A stretch of 64,000 bases of DNA from Flavobacterium soli DSM 19725 (GCF_000422705.1 NZ_AUGO01000015.1:45307-109306); one strand, 5' to 3'; positions 8,077-17,113 are shown, numbered from the stretch's first letter. Numbers and translations are program-made. Notes: generated from the letters alone by a model not told the origin.

Positions 8077-10323
8077 ATGAAATTAAAATTACTAGTAACC
8101 GTAGTAGCCATTTTGACTTTTTCTTTAGGGAATTCTCAAAATTCCTTTTGGACAACAATTTCCGATGAAAGAATCAATGAAGCAGATAAATTGGAAAGAA
8201 CTTCTATTCCAAGTGAATATCAACTATTTAGATTGGATTTTGAAGGAATTAAAAACCAACTAAAAAAAGCACCAACTAGAAACTTTGGAGGTATAACTCC
8301 TGTGTCGAATGTGGTAATTTCTTTCCCAAATGCAGAAGGTGAATTGGAACAATTTCGCATTTATGAATCTTCTGTAATGGAAGCTGAATTGGCGGAGAAA
8401 CATCAAGAAATTCAATCGTATGTAGGTCAGGGAATTGATAATCCTACTGCAAGAATGTATTTGACCACCACCATTTTTGGATTGCATGCTATGACAATTT
8501 CTAGCAAAGGAGCTAGTTATATTGATACACACACAAGAGATTTAAAAAACTATATCGTTTATAATAAATCTAGTTTGACTACTACCAAGCACTTTCAATG
8601 TAATGTAGAAGACACTGTTGCAAACACAGCTGATTCTGAAGGGTTTGAAGTTCCGAGCCCAGTAACTATGGCAAGTGATGGACTTTATAGAACTTATAGA
8701 TTGGCAATGGCTTGTACAATTGAATATGCAGCTTATCATGTGAATGCGGCAGGATTAAATTCAGCTACAGAAGCTGTGAAAAAAGCAGCGGTTTTAGCAG
8801 CAATGAATGTTACAGTTGCAAGAGTAAATAGTGTTTATGAAATAGACATGTCACTTAGGATGGTTTTGGTCGCTAGTAATACAAATATTATTTTTATTAC
8901 TACTGATAATTTTAATAATAGTGATGCGAATACATTAATAAATCAAAGTCAATCAGTTATAAACAGCACAATTGGTTTTATGAATTACGACATTGGCCAT
9001 ACTGTTAGTACTGGAGCTGGAGGACTTGCACAATCTCCATCTGTATGTGGCAATTTTAAGGCGAGAGGGGTTACTGGTTCTTCAGCTCCAGTAGGAGATC
9101 CTTTTGATATAGATTATGTAGCTCACGAAATTGGACATCAATTTGGAGCTTCTCATACGTTTAATAACTCATGTGGAGGTAATAGGGAAAATGGATTTGC
9201 AGTGGAACCAGGTAGTGGATCTACAATAATGGCTTATGCCGGAATTTGTCCAGTAAATGTTCAAAATAATTCTGATGACTATTTTCATGCAGTAAGTATT
9301 GCACAAATGATGGAACACATTACAGGTGCTGGTGATTGTGTTGAAGGGGTTACTAATGGCAATTCGGCACCCGTAATTCAGTCTTTAGCAGATTATACTA
9401 TTCCAATTGGTACAGCTTTTATTTTAAGAGGGAATGCCACAGATGACGAATCTACTTTGACTTACTGCTGGGAACAGAGAGATTCAGGAGCTACTGTTGC
9501 CCTTCCAAGTGCATCAACTACAACAGCAAACCCTAATTTCAGGTCGAGAATGCCTTCTGAGTCACCTAATCGATATATGCCTTCTTTACAGTTTATTTTG
9601 AGTAATTCTTTAACGAATCCTATAAGCTGGGAAATTATTCCAAATGTAAATAGAACTATGAATTTCGCTCTGACTGTTAGAGATAATCAATTGGTAAATG
9701 GAGGACAAACATCAAGAGATGATATGATAGTGACTTTTACCTCAGTAGCAGGTCCTTTTAAGGTTACTTCCCAAAATACAGCTGGAATAACATGGACTTC
9801 AATCCCTCAAAATATAACATGGGATGTAGCTAACACAACAGCCTCGCCAATAAATACAGCTAATGTAAATATTCTATTATCTACTGATGGTGGTTTAACC
9901 TATCCAATAACTTTGGCAGCGAACACTCCAAATGACGGGAATCAATTAATTACTGTTCCAAACGTGACATCATCTACTTGTAGAATTATGATTGAAGCAG
10001 TTGGTAATATCTTTTTAGCCGTTAACTCGACCCAATTTGCAATTGACAATGAATTAAGCAGTGAGGATTTCAGTCTTGAAAATTTCAAATTATACCCAAA
10101 TCCAAATACTGGAAACTTCAATATCGAATTCAATTCTACATCTTCTAATGATGTAAAAATTGCAATCTATGATATTCAAGGAAGACAAATTTTTGATAGA
10201 TCTTACCCAAATACAGGAATGTTTTCTCAAAATCTAGACTTGAACAATGTTCAATCTGGAGTTTATTTGGTGAACATTTTTGATGGAAATCAAAGGGAAA
10301 CTAGAAAGATTATTATCAATTAA
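8077..10323 (+). CDS. Secreted reprolysin-like zinc metalloprotease with T9SS type A sorting domain
   Basis: The 748-residue exported protein starts with a signal peptide (about 1-20, ending GNSQ) and a propeptide-like region (to about 200). The metzincin catalytic domain carries HEIGHQFGASH (His350, Glu351, His354, His360) followed by a Met-turn segment STIMAYAG, the arrangement of adamalysin/reprolysin-type (M12B-like) peptidases. A beta-sandwich region spans about 430-660. The C-terminal 75 residues (LYPNPNTGNF ... GVYLVNI) are a T9SS type A sorting domain. It therefore probably acts outside the cell or on its surface in protein degradation. The gene stands alone, ending in a strong terminator at 10343. 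Confidence 0.93.
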   Translation: MKLKLLVTVVAILTFSLGNSQNSFWTTISDERINEADKLERTSIPSEYQLFRLDFEGIKNQLKKAPTRNFGGITPVSNVVISFPNAEGELEQFRIYESSVMEAELAEKHQEIQSYVGQGIDNPTARMYLTTTIFGLHAMTISSKGASYIDTHTRDLKNYIVYNKSSLTTTKHFQCNVEDTVANTADSEGFEVPSPVTMASDGLYRTYRLAMACTIEYAAYHVNAAGLNSATEAVKKAAVLAAMNVTVARVNSVYEIDMSLRMVLVASNTNIIFITTDNFNNSDANTLINQSQSVINSTIGFMNYDIGHTVSTGAGGLAQSPSVCGNFKARGVTGSSAPVGDPFDIDYVAHEIGHQFGASHTFNNSCGGNRENGFAVEPGSGSTIMAYAGICPVNVQNNSDDYFHAVSIAQMMEHITGAGDCVEGVTNGNSAPVIQSLADYTIPIGTAFILRGNATDDESTLTYCWEQRDSGATVALPSASTTTANPNFRSRMPSESPNRYMPSLQFILSNSLTNPISWEIIPNVNRTMNFALTVRDNQLVNGGQTSRDDMIVTFTSVAGPFKVTSQNTAGITWTSIPQNITWDVANTTASPINTANVNILLSTDGGLTYPITLAANTPNDGNQLITVPNVTSSTCRIMIEAVGNIFLAVNSTQFAIDNELSSEDFSLENFKLYPNPNTGNFNIEFNSTSSNDVKIAIYDIQGRQIFDRSYPNTGMFSQNLDLNNVQSGVYLVNIFDGNQRETRKIIIN

Positions 10324-10342
10324 TCTTTTCTCATATTATATC

Positions 10343-10380
10343 AAGCCGTCTGAAAATCAATTCAGACGGCTTTTTTATTT
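10343..10380 (+). terminator. Rho-independent terminator of the metalloprotease gene
   Basis: A 12-bp perfect stem AAGCCGTCTGAA / TTCAGACGGCTT with a six-base loop runs into a T tract. Confidence 0.9.
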
Positions 10381-10406
10381 AGGGTAAGGTGTTTTTCAAG
10401 TCTTTT

Positions 10407-10438
10407 TTGTTAAAATACAAACCGTTTTTATATTTTTG
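10407..10438 (+). promoter_or_regulatory. Probable promoter of glyS
   Basis: TTG (10407-10409) and TATTTTTG (10431-10438, fits TAnnTTTG) are separated by 21 nt, a little longer than the usual 17. The -7 element ends 8 nt before the ATG at 10446, implying an almost leaderless mRNA. Confidence 0.5.
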
Positions 10439-10445
10439 CACCACT

Positions 10446-11993
10446 ATGGCAAAACAAGAAGATTTATTTAAGAATGTAGTTTCGCATGCAAAGGAATACG
10501 GATATATTTTTCCGTCAAGCGAAATTTATGATGGTTTGAGTGCAGTTTATGACTATGCACAAAACGGAGTAGAGTTAAAAAAGAACATCCGAGAATATTG
10601 GTGGAAATCGATGGTTCAGATGCACGAAAATATCGTGGGTCTTGATGCTGCAATTTTGATGCATCCAACTACTTGGAAAGCTTCAGGTCACGTTGACGCT
10701 TTCAACGACCCGTTGATTGACAACAAGGATTCTAAAAGAAGATATAGAGCGGATGTTTTGATTGAAGATTATGCAGAAAAACTCAATCAGAAAGCAGAAA
10801 AAGAAATAGAAAAAGCAAGTGTTCGTTTCGGTGAAGCGTTCAATCTTGAGGAATTTGTTACTACAAATGCCAGAGTGGTTGAATACCTTTCTAAGAAAAA
10901 AGAAATCTTGGAAAGAATGGCACGTTCTCTTGGAAACGAAGATTTAGCTGATGTAAAAGCGTTGATTGAAGAACTAGAAATTGCCGACCCAGAAACAGGT
11001 TCTAGAAACTGGACAGACGTGAAGCAATTTAACCTGATGTTCGGAACAAAATTAGGGGCTTCCGCAGAAAACGCAATGGATTTATACCTTCGTCCGGAAA
11101 CGGCTCAGGGTATTTTTGTAAACTTCCTAAATGTTCAAAAATCAGGAAGAATGAAGATTCCTTTTGGAATTGCTCAAACTGGAAAGGCCTTTAGAAACGA
11201 GATTGTTGCACGACAATTTATCTTTCGTATGCGGGAATTTGAACAAATGGAAATGCAATTTTTTGTAAAGCCAGGCGAAGAAATGAAATACTACGAATAC
11301 TGGAAAACCACGCGTTTAAACTGGCATTTGTCTCTTGGTTTAGGAAAAGAAAATTACCGTTTTCACGACCACGAAAAATTAGCACATTATGCAAATGCAG
11401 CAGCTGATATCGAATTCAATTTTCCTTTCGGATTTAAAGAATTGGAAGGAATTCACTCTCGTACTGATTTCGATTTAAAAGCACACGAAGAATTCTCTGG
11501 TAAGAAAATGCAATATTTTGATACAGAAGAGAATAAAAACTACACGCCTTATGTGGTGGAAACTTCAGTAGGTTTAGACAGAATGTTCTTGGCAGTTTTC
11601 TCAAACTCTTTAAAAGAAGAAACTTTAGAAGACGGTTCAACAAGAACAGTTTTGCAATTGCCATCAGTTTTAGCGCCAACAAAAGCGGCCGTTTTACCTT
11701 TGGTTAAAAAAGATGGATTGCCGGAAGTTGCAAGAAAAATAATCGAAGAGTTGAAATGGGACTTCAATGTGGCCTATGATGAAAAAGATGCCGTTGGTCG
11801 TCGTTACCGTCGTCAGGATGCTCTTGGAACGCCATTTTGTATCACGGTTGACCACCAAACTCTGGAAGATGAAACTGTTACAATTCGTCATAGAGATACG
11901 ATGAAACAAGATAGGGTTTCAATTTCCGAATTAAAAGGAATTATAGAAAATGAAGTTTCGATGAAAAACTGGTTGATGAAAACCAAAGTATAA
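10446..11993 (+). CDS. glyS: Glycine--tRNA ligase (eukaryote/archaea-like homodimeric type)
   Basis: Charges tRNA-Gly. The 515-residue class II synthetase has motif 2 in FRNEIVARQFIFRMREF, the insertion DLYLRPETAQGIF, and motif 3 in TSVGLDRMFLAV. The C-terminal anticodon-binding domain contains GRRYRRQDALGTPFC. The start MAKQEDLF at 10446 is preferred over an in-frame ATG at 10389, because the promoter-like TTG/TATTTTTG lies between them and the shorter form matches family length. It converges with the thioesterase gene, with which it shares a bidirectional terminator. Confidence 0.97.
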   Translation: MAKQEDLFKNVVSHAKEYGYIFPSSEIYDGLSAVYDYAQNGVELKKNIREYWWKSMVQMHENIVGLDAAILMHPTTWKASGHVDAFNDPLIDNKDSKRRYRADVLIEDYAEKLNQKAEKEIEKASVRFGEAFNLEEFVTTNARVVEYLSKKKEILERMARSLGNEDLADVKALIEELEIADPETGSRNWTDVKQFNLMFGTKLGASAENAMDLYLRPETAQGIFVNFLNVQKSGRMKIPFGIAQTGKAFRNEIVARQFIFRMREFEQMEMQFFVKPGEEMKYYEYWKTTRLNWHLSLGLGKENYRFHDHEKLAHYANAAADIEFNFPFGFKELEGIHSRTDFDLKAHEEFSGKKMQYFDTEENKNYTPYVVETSVGLDRMFLAVFSNSLKEETLEDGSTRTVLQLPSVLAPTKAAVLPLVKKDGLPEVARKIIEELKWDFNVAYDEKDAVGRRYRRQDALGTPFCITVDHQTLEDETVTIRHRDTMKQDRVSISELKGIIENEVSMKNWLMKTKV

Positions 11994-12009
11994 TCGAAAA
12001 AATAGAAAT

Positions 12010-12041
12010 AAAAAACGGAGACCTAAAATCTCCGTTTTTTT
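12010..12041. terminator. Bidirectional terminator between glyS and the thioesterase gene
   Basis: The stem AAAAACGGAGA / TCTCCGTTTTT with loop CCTAAAA has T tracts on both strands and lies between two convergent stops (11993 and 12045). Confidence 0.9.
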
Positions 12042-12044
12042 ATG

Positions 12045-12554
12045 CTATAAAAATAAAGCTTTTAGTTCTGTCGCCTCGGATGGTTTCATCTTTCCAGCTA
12101 GAACAAGGCTTAATTGTTTTCTTCTCAAGGCAGCTTCGAAACGCTCTTTCTCCAATTCGGTTTCTGGAACAATTGGAGCTACTTCAACTGGTCTTCCTGT
12201 ATCATCAACGGCTACAAAAGTATAAATAGCTTCGTTTGCCTTGTTTTTATTGCCTGATTCACGGTCTTCAATCCAAACATCAATATAGATCTCCATTGAG
12301 CTTTTAAAGCTTCTTGAAACTTTTGCTTCAACTGTAACAACACTTCCCAAAGGAATAGCGCGGTTAAAAGCCACGTGGTTTACAGAAGCTGTAACCACAA
12401 TTCTGCGTGAATGTCTTCTTGCAGCAATACTTGCAGCACGGTCCATTCTGGCCAATAATTCGCCGCCAAAAAGATTGTTCAAAGGGTTAGTTTCGCTTGG
12501 TAAAACCAAATCTGTCAATATCGTCAAGGAATCTGAAGGATGTTTCGGGGACAT
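12045..12554 (-). CDS. Acyl-CoA thioesterase, hotdog fold
   Basis: The 169-residue hotdog thioesterase has NNLFGGELLARMDRAA near the N-terminus, typical of the YciA/BACH-type acyl-CoA hydrolases. This is followed by TASVNHVAFNRAIPLGS and FVAVDDTGRP. It hydrolyses acyl-CoA to free acid plus CoA; chain-length preference cannot be read. I placed the start at MSPKHPSD (12554). A Met five residues upstream overlaps the probable -7 element TATCTTTG (12567-12574) and so is unlikely to be translated. Confidence 0.92.
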   Translation of the reverse strand: MSPKHPSDSLTILTDLVLPSETNPLNNLFGGELLARMDRAASIAARRHSRRIVVTASVNHVAFNRAIPLGSVVTVEAKVSRSFKSSMEIYIDVWIEDRESGNKNKANEAIYTFVAVDDTGRPVEVAPIVPETELEKERFEAALRRKQLSLVLAGKMKPSEATELKALFL

Positions 12555-12566
12555 AAGTTTTTTTTG

Positions 12567-12574
12567 CAAAGATA
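12567..12574 (-). promoter_or_regulatory. -7 promoter element for the thioesterase gene
   Basis: TATCTTTG fits TAnnTTTG. It ends 12 nt from the chosen ATG at 12554 and overlaps the alternative upstream ATG, which decides the start. Confidence 0.5.
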
Positions 12575-12582
12575 AATACGTT

Positions 12583-12637
12583 TCAAAGAAAAATCCCGAT
12601 TTGTATTGAAATTATTCAGACAAATCGGGATTTCTTT
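12583..12637 (-). terminator. Terminator of the HU/SPOR protein gene
   Basis: A 14-bp stem AAATCCCGATTTGT / ACAAATCGGGATTT flanks a 15-nt loop and is followed on the minus strand by a T-rich tract. It starts immediately after the stop at 12638. Confidence 0.8.
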
Positions 12638-13576
12638 TTATAAATCTTTAATCAGCAACCAAGCTTCTTTATTCTGTGTTTTGTGAATCTCTGCCATCGC
12701 TTTTTGTGATTCTGCATAAGTTGAATAACTTCCGTAAAGTACCGGATAGAGTCCGAATTTATTTTTTTCGAGCCTTCTGGATTTGAAACCTTCCTTGCTC
12801 AAACGCTCATAAATTCTTTGAGCATTGCTTTCTTCTCTAAAAGCACCAGCAACTATATGATAAGAAAGTTTTTGTTCCTTAACCGTAAGTTTTACATTCG
12901 GAAGCGGACTTTCGATAAAAAAAGTTGCTTCTTGAATCTTGTCTTCCACTTCTTTTTGAACTTCCGTTTGCACTAATTTGGTTTCTTCTAGAACTCTTTC
13001 TTGATATAAATTAGCTCCAAAAATTCCAGCAATCCCAATTCCAACCACAAAAACTGCGGCATATTTAAGATAAGAATAATTTCTTGTAGTAGAAGTTTCG
13101 GGAATTAAAACAATTGGTTCTTTTTCTTCCACAATTGGATCATTTTGAATGATTTCTCTTTTAACCAAAGGCGAAACAAAAGAAGTTAATCCAAAAGCTG
13201 CGGTATGATAATTCACTTGATTAGAAGCTTCAAAAACTAAACTTCCCTCATGGTTCAATGAAACAGTACCGATATTTTGTAAAGTGATTTGCTGATGGTT
13301 CAATAAAGCATTTTTCCATAAAGAAACTTCTTTTTGGATATCCTGAACGGCAGTTTCATAGGAAGTTTTTTCCATTTGCGAAATGTGGCTGGCCAAAAGA
13401 CCGTCATTATTCTTTAGATAAGAATTAAATGACACCAATTTCTTTGGAGGATAGAAAGCATTTGAACTTTCATCCCATTGAGCCGATTGTATTTCGGTCA
13501 AAAAAGCTCCGAAACCAGGTACGGTAACGCATTGGTATCGGTATAAAAGTTGTGATAAGTAGTGTTCCATCTTCAT
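12638..13576 (-). CDS. HU-like (CCDC81-type) and SPOR domain membrane protein
   Basis: This 312-residue protein has two small N-terminal domains (about 3-55 and 60-130) resembling the bacterial HU-CCDC81 pair (YRYQCVTVPGFGAFLTE; ITLQNIGTVSLNHEG). A single membrane segment lies at about 172-190 (YAAVFVVGIGIAGIFGANL). A periplasmic SPOR domain closes the protein (about 235-312; YHIVAGAFREESNAQRIYERL). SPOR domains bind denuded septal peptidoglycan, while HU-like domains may self-assemble or bind DNA. The topology suggests a cytoplasm-to-cell-wall link, possibly at division; this is inference. The start could be two codons in (MEHYL). It is divergent from dprA. Confidence 0.88.
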   Translation of the reverse strand: MKMEHYLSQLLYRYQCVTVPGFGAFLTEIQSAQWDESSNAFYPPKKLVSFNSYLKNNDGLLASHISQMEKTSYETAVQDIQKEVSLWKNALLNHQQITLQNIGTVSLNHEGSLVFEASNQVNYHTAAFGLTSFVSPLVKREIIQNDPIVEEKEPIVLIPETSTTRNYSYLKYAAVFVVGIGIAGIFGANLYQERVLEETKLVQTEVQKEVEDKIQEATFFIESPLPNVKLTVKEQKLSYHIVAGAFREESNAQRIYERLSKEGFKSRRLEKNKFGLYPVLYGSYSTYAESQKAMAEIHKTQNKEAWLLIKDL

Positions 13577-13678
13577 GACAACAAAGTTAGATATTAACCG
13601 AGGCTATCAAAATTTTATCAACAAATTTTATTAACAATTTAAAAAAAATGTCTTTAATTTGAACCTCAATTATTTGCC

Positions 13679-14779
13679 ATGGATGAACAGGAATTATTTT
13701 ATGTATTAGCACTTCAAAAAGTAGAATTGGTAGGTGATATCGTCGCTAAAAAACTCATCAACCATATCGGAAACGCTCAAGATGTTTTTAAAGCAAAGCC
13801 TTCCCAACTATCATCCATAGATGGAGTAGGAGCTATTTTGATTCAAAATTTAAAGAATGAAGATGTTTTCAGAAAGGCAGAAAAAGAATTGAAATTTATT
13901 ACTGAAAATAAAATCAATACTGCATTTTTCAAGGACGAACATTATCCTGAAAAACTAAAACATTGCATCGATAGTCCCGTTTTATTGTTTACTTCGGGGA
14001 ATATCAATCTCAACAAGCGAAAAATCATTAGCATCGTTGGTACTCGACAGATTACACCTCAAGGAACAGAATTCTGCAAGAAGCTTATCGCCGATTTAGC
14101 TCCACTCGACCCAATTATTGTAAGCGGTTTTGCCTATGGTGTAGATATTGTAGCACATCAAGCGTCTATTGAGCATAACCTTCAAACAATTGGAGTTGTG
14201 GCTCATGGTTTGAACCAAATTTATCCAAGTGCCCATAAAAAATATGTCGCCAAGATGGAAGAAAATGGAGGTTTTATGACCGAATTTTGGAGTTCATCTA
14301 ATCCCGATAAGGAAAATTTCGTGAGAAGAAATCGCATTGTTGCAGGAATGTCCGAAGCTACAATTGTGATTGAATCTGCTGATAAAGGAGGTTCGCTCAT
14401 TACAGCCAATATGGCTAACGATTATAACCGCGATGTTTTTGCCGTTCCCGGAAGAATCACGGATAAATATAGCCAAGGTTGTAATAATTTGATTAAAACC
14501 CAAAAGGCAAACTTGCTTACTTCTGCAGCAGATTTGATTTATATGCTGAATTGGGATATTGAGGAAAAACCGAAAGCAATCCAAAAACAATTGTTTGTTT
14601 CATTAGATAATGATGAACAAAAGATATATGATTTTCTTCAAAAAAACGGAAAGGAACTGCTAGACATTATTGCAATTCAATGTGATTTCCCGATTTTTAA
14701 AATCTCTGGAATTTTATTGAATATGGAATTGAAAGGTGTTATTCGACCTTTGCCTGGGAAATTGTTTGAAGCTATTTAA
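13679..14779 (+). CDS. dprA: DNA-processing protein DprA
   Basis: Binds incoming single-stranded DNA and loads RecA during natural transformation. The 366-residue protein has an N-terminal helix-hairpin-helix region (about 20-65, SSIDGVGAILIQNL). The Rossmann-like DprA core follows (SIVGTRQITPQG, VSGFAYGVDIVAHQAS, GGFMTEF, FVRRNRIVAGMS, GGSLITAN, FAVPGR), and a winged-helix-like C-terminus covers about 300-366. It is divergent from the HU/SPOR gene and convergent with trpS, sharing the hairpin at 14781. recA lies 5 kb away at 19954. Confidence 0.96.
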   Translation: MDEQELFYVLALQKVELVGDIVAKKLINHIGNAQDVFKAKPSQLSSIDGVGAILIQNLKNEDVFRKAEKELKFITENKINTAFFKDEHYPEKLKHCIDSPVLLFTSGNINLNKRKIISIVGTRQITPQGTEFCKKLIADLAPLDPIIVSGFAYGVDIVAHQASIEHNLQTIGVVAHGLNQIYPSAHKKYVAKMEENGGFMTEFWSSSNPDKENFVRRNRIVAGMSEATIVIESADKGGSLITANMANDYNRDVFAVPGRITDKYSQGCNNLIKTQKANLLTSAADLIYMLNWDIEEKPKAIQKQLFVSLDNDEQKIYDFLQKNGKELLDIIAIQCDFPIFKISGILLNMELKGVIRPLPGKLFEAI

Positions 14780-14780
14780 A

Positions 14781-14819
14781 TTGATTGAAGTTTAACCTAA
14801 ACTTCAATCAATTTTTTTA
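14781..14819. terminator. Hairpin shared by the dprA and trpS 3' ends
   Basis: TTGATTGAAGTTTA / TAAACTTCAATCAA with a three-base loop is followed by seven T on the plus strand, giving a good dprA terminator. The right arm contains the trpS stop and its last codons, so the trpS reading frame runs into the dprA terminator. Confidence 0.85.
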
Positions 14820-16098
14820 TATTAATTAATGATTTTAATTCATTTTGGTCAACAATATTATTATATGTTACTCTTATAAAATAAGTAAATAAAGCCTTCT
14901 CTGCATTTTGATGGTTACTTAAAGGTCTGCCTATAAATTCTGTCTTGTTATTTCTCTTTAAGGCTATTTTATAGATTGGCTTTGATTCTTTTCTAACAGT
15001 TATTATTTCTGCTTGTTTTTTAAAATTTTTGTATTCATTGGTGATTTGAACAATTCTCTCTGGAGATATTCTCTTTGGAATTATTACTCTTGTATTTTTT
15101 CTAAATATAGGTTTTTTTGATGTTTTATACCCTAATTTCTCTCGCACTCTATTTAAGACGCCATCAGCAACGATATTTGCCTTTTTAGCTCCTAAATCTA
15201 ATATTCTCTCAAGTTTATCAAGATTATTCATATAGTAATTATATTTTTCTCTTTCGGTTTTGAATTTTTCTGTAATCAATTCAAAAAGAGCCTGTTTGGC
15301 GTGACCCCAACCGAAATCACGGTTCACATTTTTATATTTTTCAAGCATTTCGGCTTGTTGTTCCTGAGTCGCAAGAAGCTTGAAGATAGTGAAAATCTTG
15401 CAAGTATCAGGATCTTTTGGGTCTTCAAGTGGCGTGCTGTCTGTCTCAATTGACATTACTTGCTTACGCAAAGCCTTATCATCTAGGAAAATATTGATAA
15501 TATTATTGGCAGATTTGCTCATTTTTCCACCATTTGTTCCTGGAACTAGCTTGGTATTTTCATTAGTTATAGCTTCAGGCAATACAAAAGTTTCTCCCAT
15601 TTGTTTGTTGAAACGCTCAGCTACATCACGCGTAATTTCTAAATGCTGCAATTGGTCTTTACCAACAGGGACAAATTCTGCGTCATACAATAAAATGTCA
15701 GCAGCCATAAGCATCGGATAAGTAAACAATCCAGCATTTACATCTTCTAACCTGTCAGCTTTATCTTTGAAGGAGTGAGCCAATTTTAATCTTTTATATT
15801 GGAAGAAACAACTTAAATACCAAGATAATTCGGCCGTTTGAGCCACATCCGACTGACGGTAAAAAACAACCTTATTGATATCAACTCCACAAGCAAGCCA
15901 AGTTGCAGCAGTACTATAAGTGTTTTGTCTTAAAGTAGTTGCGTCTTTGATTTGCGTAATCGAATGCAAATCTGCAATAAAAAGGAACGTCTCGTTCTCT
16001 GGTTTGTTTGATAATTCAATTGCAGGAAGAATTGCTCCTAAAAGGTTACCTAAATGTGGAGTTCCCGTGCTTTGAATGCCTGTTAGTATTTTTGCCAT
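14797..16098 (-). CDS. trpS: Tryptophan--tRNA ligase with a 108-residue C-terminal extension
   Basis: Charges tRNA-Trp. The class I signatures are TGTPHLGNLLGA (HIGH region) near the N-terminus and GGKMSKSANN (KMSKS). Residues 1-325 form a complete normal TrpRS ending in VADGVLNRVREKLGYK. A further 108 residues follow, rich in Lys, Arg and Asn (for example RISPERIVQITNEYKNF and IALKRNNKTEF). They are encoded by visibly more AT-rich DNA (about 14800-15123), and the stop lies inside the dprA terminator hairpin. I do not recognise the tail. The start MAKILTGI (16098) is favoured over upstream codons by the usual N-terminus and by a TACCTTTG element at 16116-16123. Confidence 0.93.
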   Translation of the reverse strand: MAKILTGIQSTGTPHLGNLLGAILPAIELSNKPENETFLFIADLHSITQIKDATTLRQNTYSTAATWLACGVDINKVVFYRQSDVAQTAELSWYLSCFFQYKRLKLAHSFKDKADRLEDVNAGLFTYPMLMAADILLYDAEFVPVGKDQLQHLEITRDVAERFNKQMGETFVLPEAITNENTKLVPGTNGGKMSKSANNIINIFLDDKALRKQVMSIETDSTPLEDPKDPDTCKIFTIFKLLATQEQQAEMLEKYKNVNRDFGWGHAKQALFELITEKFKTEREKYNYYMNNLDKLERILDLGAKKANIVADGVLNRVREKLGYKTSKKPIFRKNTRVIIPKRISPERIVQITNEYKNFKKQAEIITVRKESKPIYKIALKRNNKTEFIGRPLSNHQNAEKALFTYFIRVTYNNIVDQNELKSLINIKKLIEV

Positions 16099-16115
16099 TG
16101 TAAACTTAATTTTCG

Positions 16116-16123
16116 CAAAGGTA
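16116..16123 (-). promoter_or_regulatory. -7 promoter element for trpS
   Basis: TACCTTTG fits TAnnTTTG, about 18 nt before the trpS ATG, and lies inside the longer alternative reading frame. It therefore supports the start at 16098. Confidence 0.45.
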
Positions 16124-16232
16124 AATGTTTTGGTAAAAAGTATGGATTGAATTCTTACATTTGGGCAACAAAAGTTCAAGAAGCTCTGTCTTTTGAAAAA
16201 ACCTTGTGAAGAATTCAAATAAAATAGATACA

Positions 16233-16973
16233 ATGCGATTTTTTAAAATCATTTTTTGGGTACTCTGGCGGATTTGGTTCTACATCATGATGGGACTCCC
16301 TATCATTGTTATGTTTCCGTTTTTGGTGATTTCTATTTTGAAGGAAAAATGGTATCCCTACTTTTTTGTGATGGCTAGAATTTGGGCCAAATGTATCCTT
16401 TATGGAACCGGATTTTATTATAAGGTAGAGCGAGAGGAGGTTTTGCCTGTTGGCAAAAGTTATATGTTTGTGGCCAATCATACTTCAATGACGGATATTA
16501 TGCTGATGCTTGCTATGGTGCGTCACCCATTTGTTTTTGTTGGGAAAAAAGAATTGTCAAAGATTCCGCTTTTTGGATTTTTCTATAAAAGAACTTGTAT
16601 TTTGGTTGACAGAAGCAGTTCGAAAAGTAGAATGGCGGTTTTTGAACGTGCTCAAAAAAGATTGAATCAAGGTTTGAGTGTTTGTATTTTTCCAGAAGGA
16701 GGCGTTCCAGATGATGAAAGTATCATTTTAGACGAATTTAAGGACGGAGCTTTTCGTTTAGCAATAGAACATCAAATTCCGATTGTTCCGTTGACTTTTG
16801 CAGATAATAAAGAGCGTTTTTCGTATACATTTCTAAGCGGTAGTCCGGGTATCATGCGAGTGAAATTCCATAAAGCGATTCCAACCCAAGGAAAAACCTT
16901 GAATGATAAAAAAGAAGTGAAAGATGCCGTTCGAACGGTAATCTATCATCAGCTTCTGAAATTTGGGAAATAA
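16233..16973 (+). CDS. 1-acyl-sn-glycerol-3-phosphate acyltransferase (PlsC family)
   Basis: Transfers an acyl chain to lysophosphatidic acid in membrane phospholipid synthesis. The catalytic HX4D motif is in NHTSMTD (about residue 80) and the FPEG substrate motif is in IFPEGGVPDD. An N-terminal hydrophobic region (about 5-50) would anchor it in the inner membrane. An in-frame ATG exists at 16206, but MRFFKIIF at 16233 begins directly with the membrane anchor and is preferred. It is divergent from trpS (134 bp). The family also includes ornithine-lipid acyltransferases, so the exact substrate is open. Confidence 0.88.
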   Translation: MRFFKIIFWVLWRIWFYIMMGLPIIVMFPFLVISILKEKWYPYFFVMARIWAKCILYGTGFYYKVEREEVLPVGKSYMFVANHTSMTDIMLMLAMVRHPFVFVGKKELSKIPLFGFFYKRTCILVDRSSSKSRMAVFERAQKRLNQGLSVCIFPEGGVPDDESIILDEFKDGAFRLAIEHQIPIVPLTFADNKERFSYTFLSGSPGIMRVKFHKAIPTQGKTLNDKKEVKDAVRTVIYHQLLKFGK

Positions 16974-17007
16974 CCCAATATTCCTTGAAAAACGATCCAT
17001 TTAATTA

Positions 17008-17064
17008 ACACGAATTGCACAAAATTTCACAAATGAATTGGTGGAAATTTGTGCAATTCGTGTA
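17008..17064. repeat. Palindromic intergenic repeat (CACGAATTGCAC type)
   Basis: ACACGAATTGCACAAA near 17008 pairs with TTTGTGCAATTCGTGT near 17049-17064, with further pairing inside (TTTCAC / GTGGAAA). Similar GAATTCGTG-type palindromes are, from general memory, frequent between Flavobacterium genes. It sits after the plsC-family stop. Confidence 0.6.
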
Positions 17065-17113
17065 TGATTTTTAATGAGATGACTTTTTCAGTTTAATTAT
17101 TTTTTTGACCAAT

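Noticed and set aside
16099..16233. Longer trpS start (45 extra N-terminal residues)
   Set aside because: TrpRS proteins begin close to the nucleotide-binding strand; the extra part carries the TACCTTTG element and overlaps the divergent acyltransferase start.
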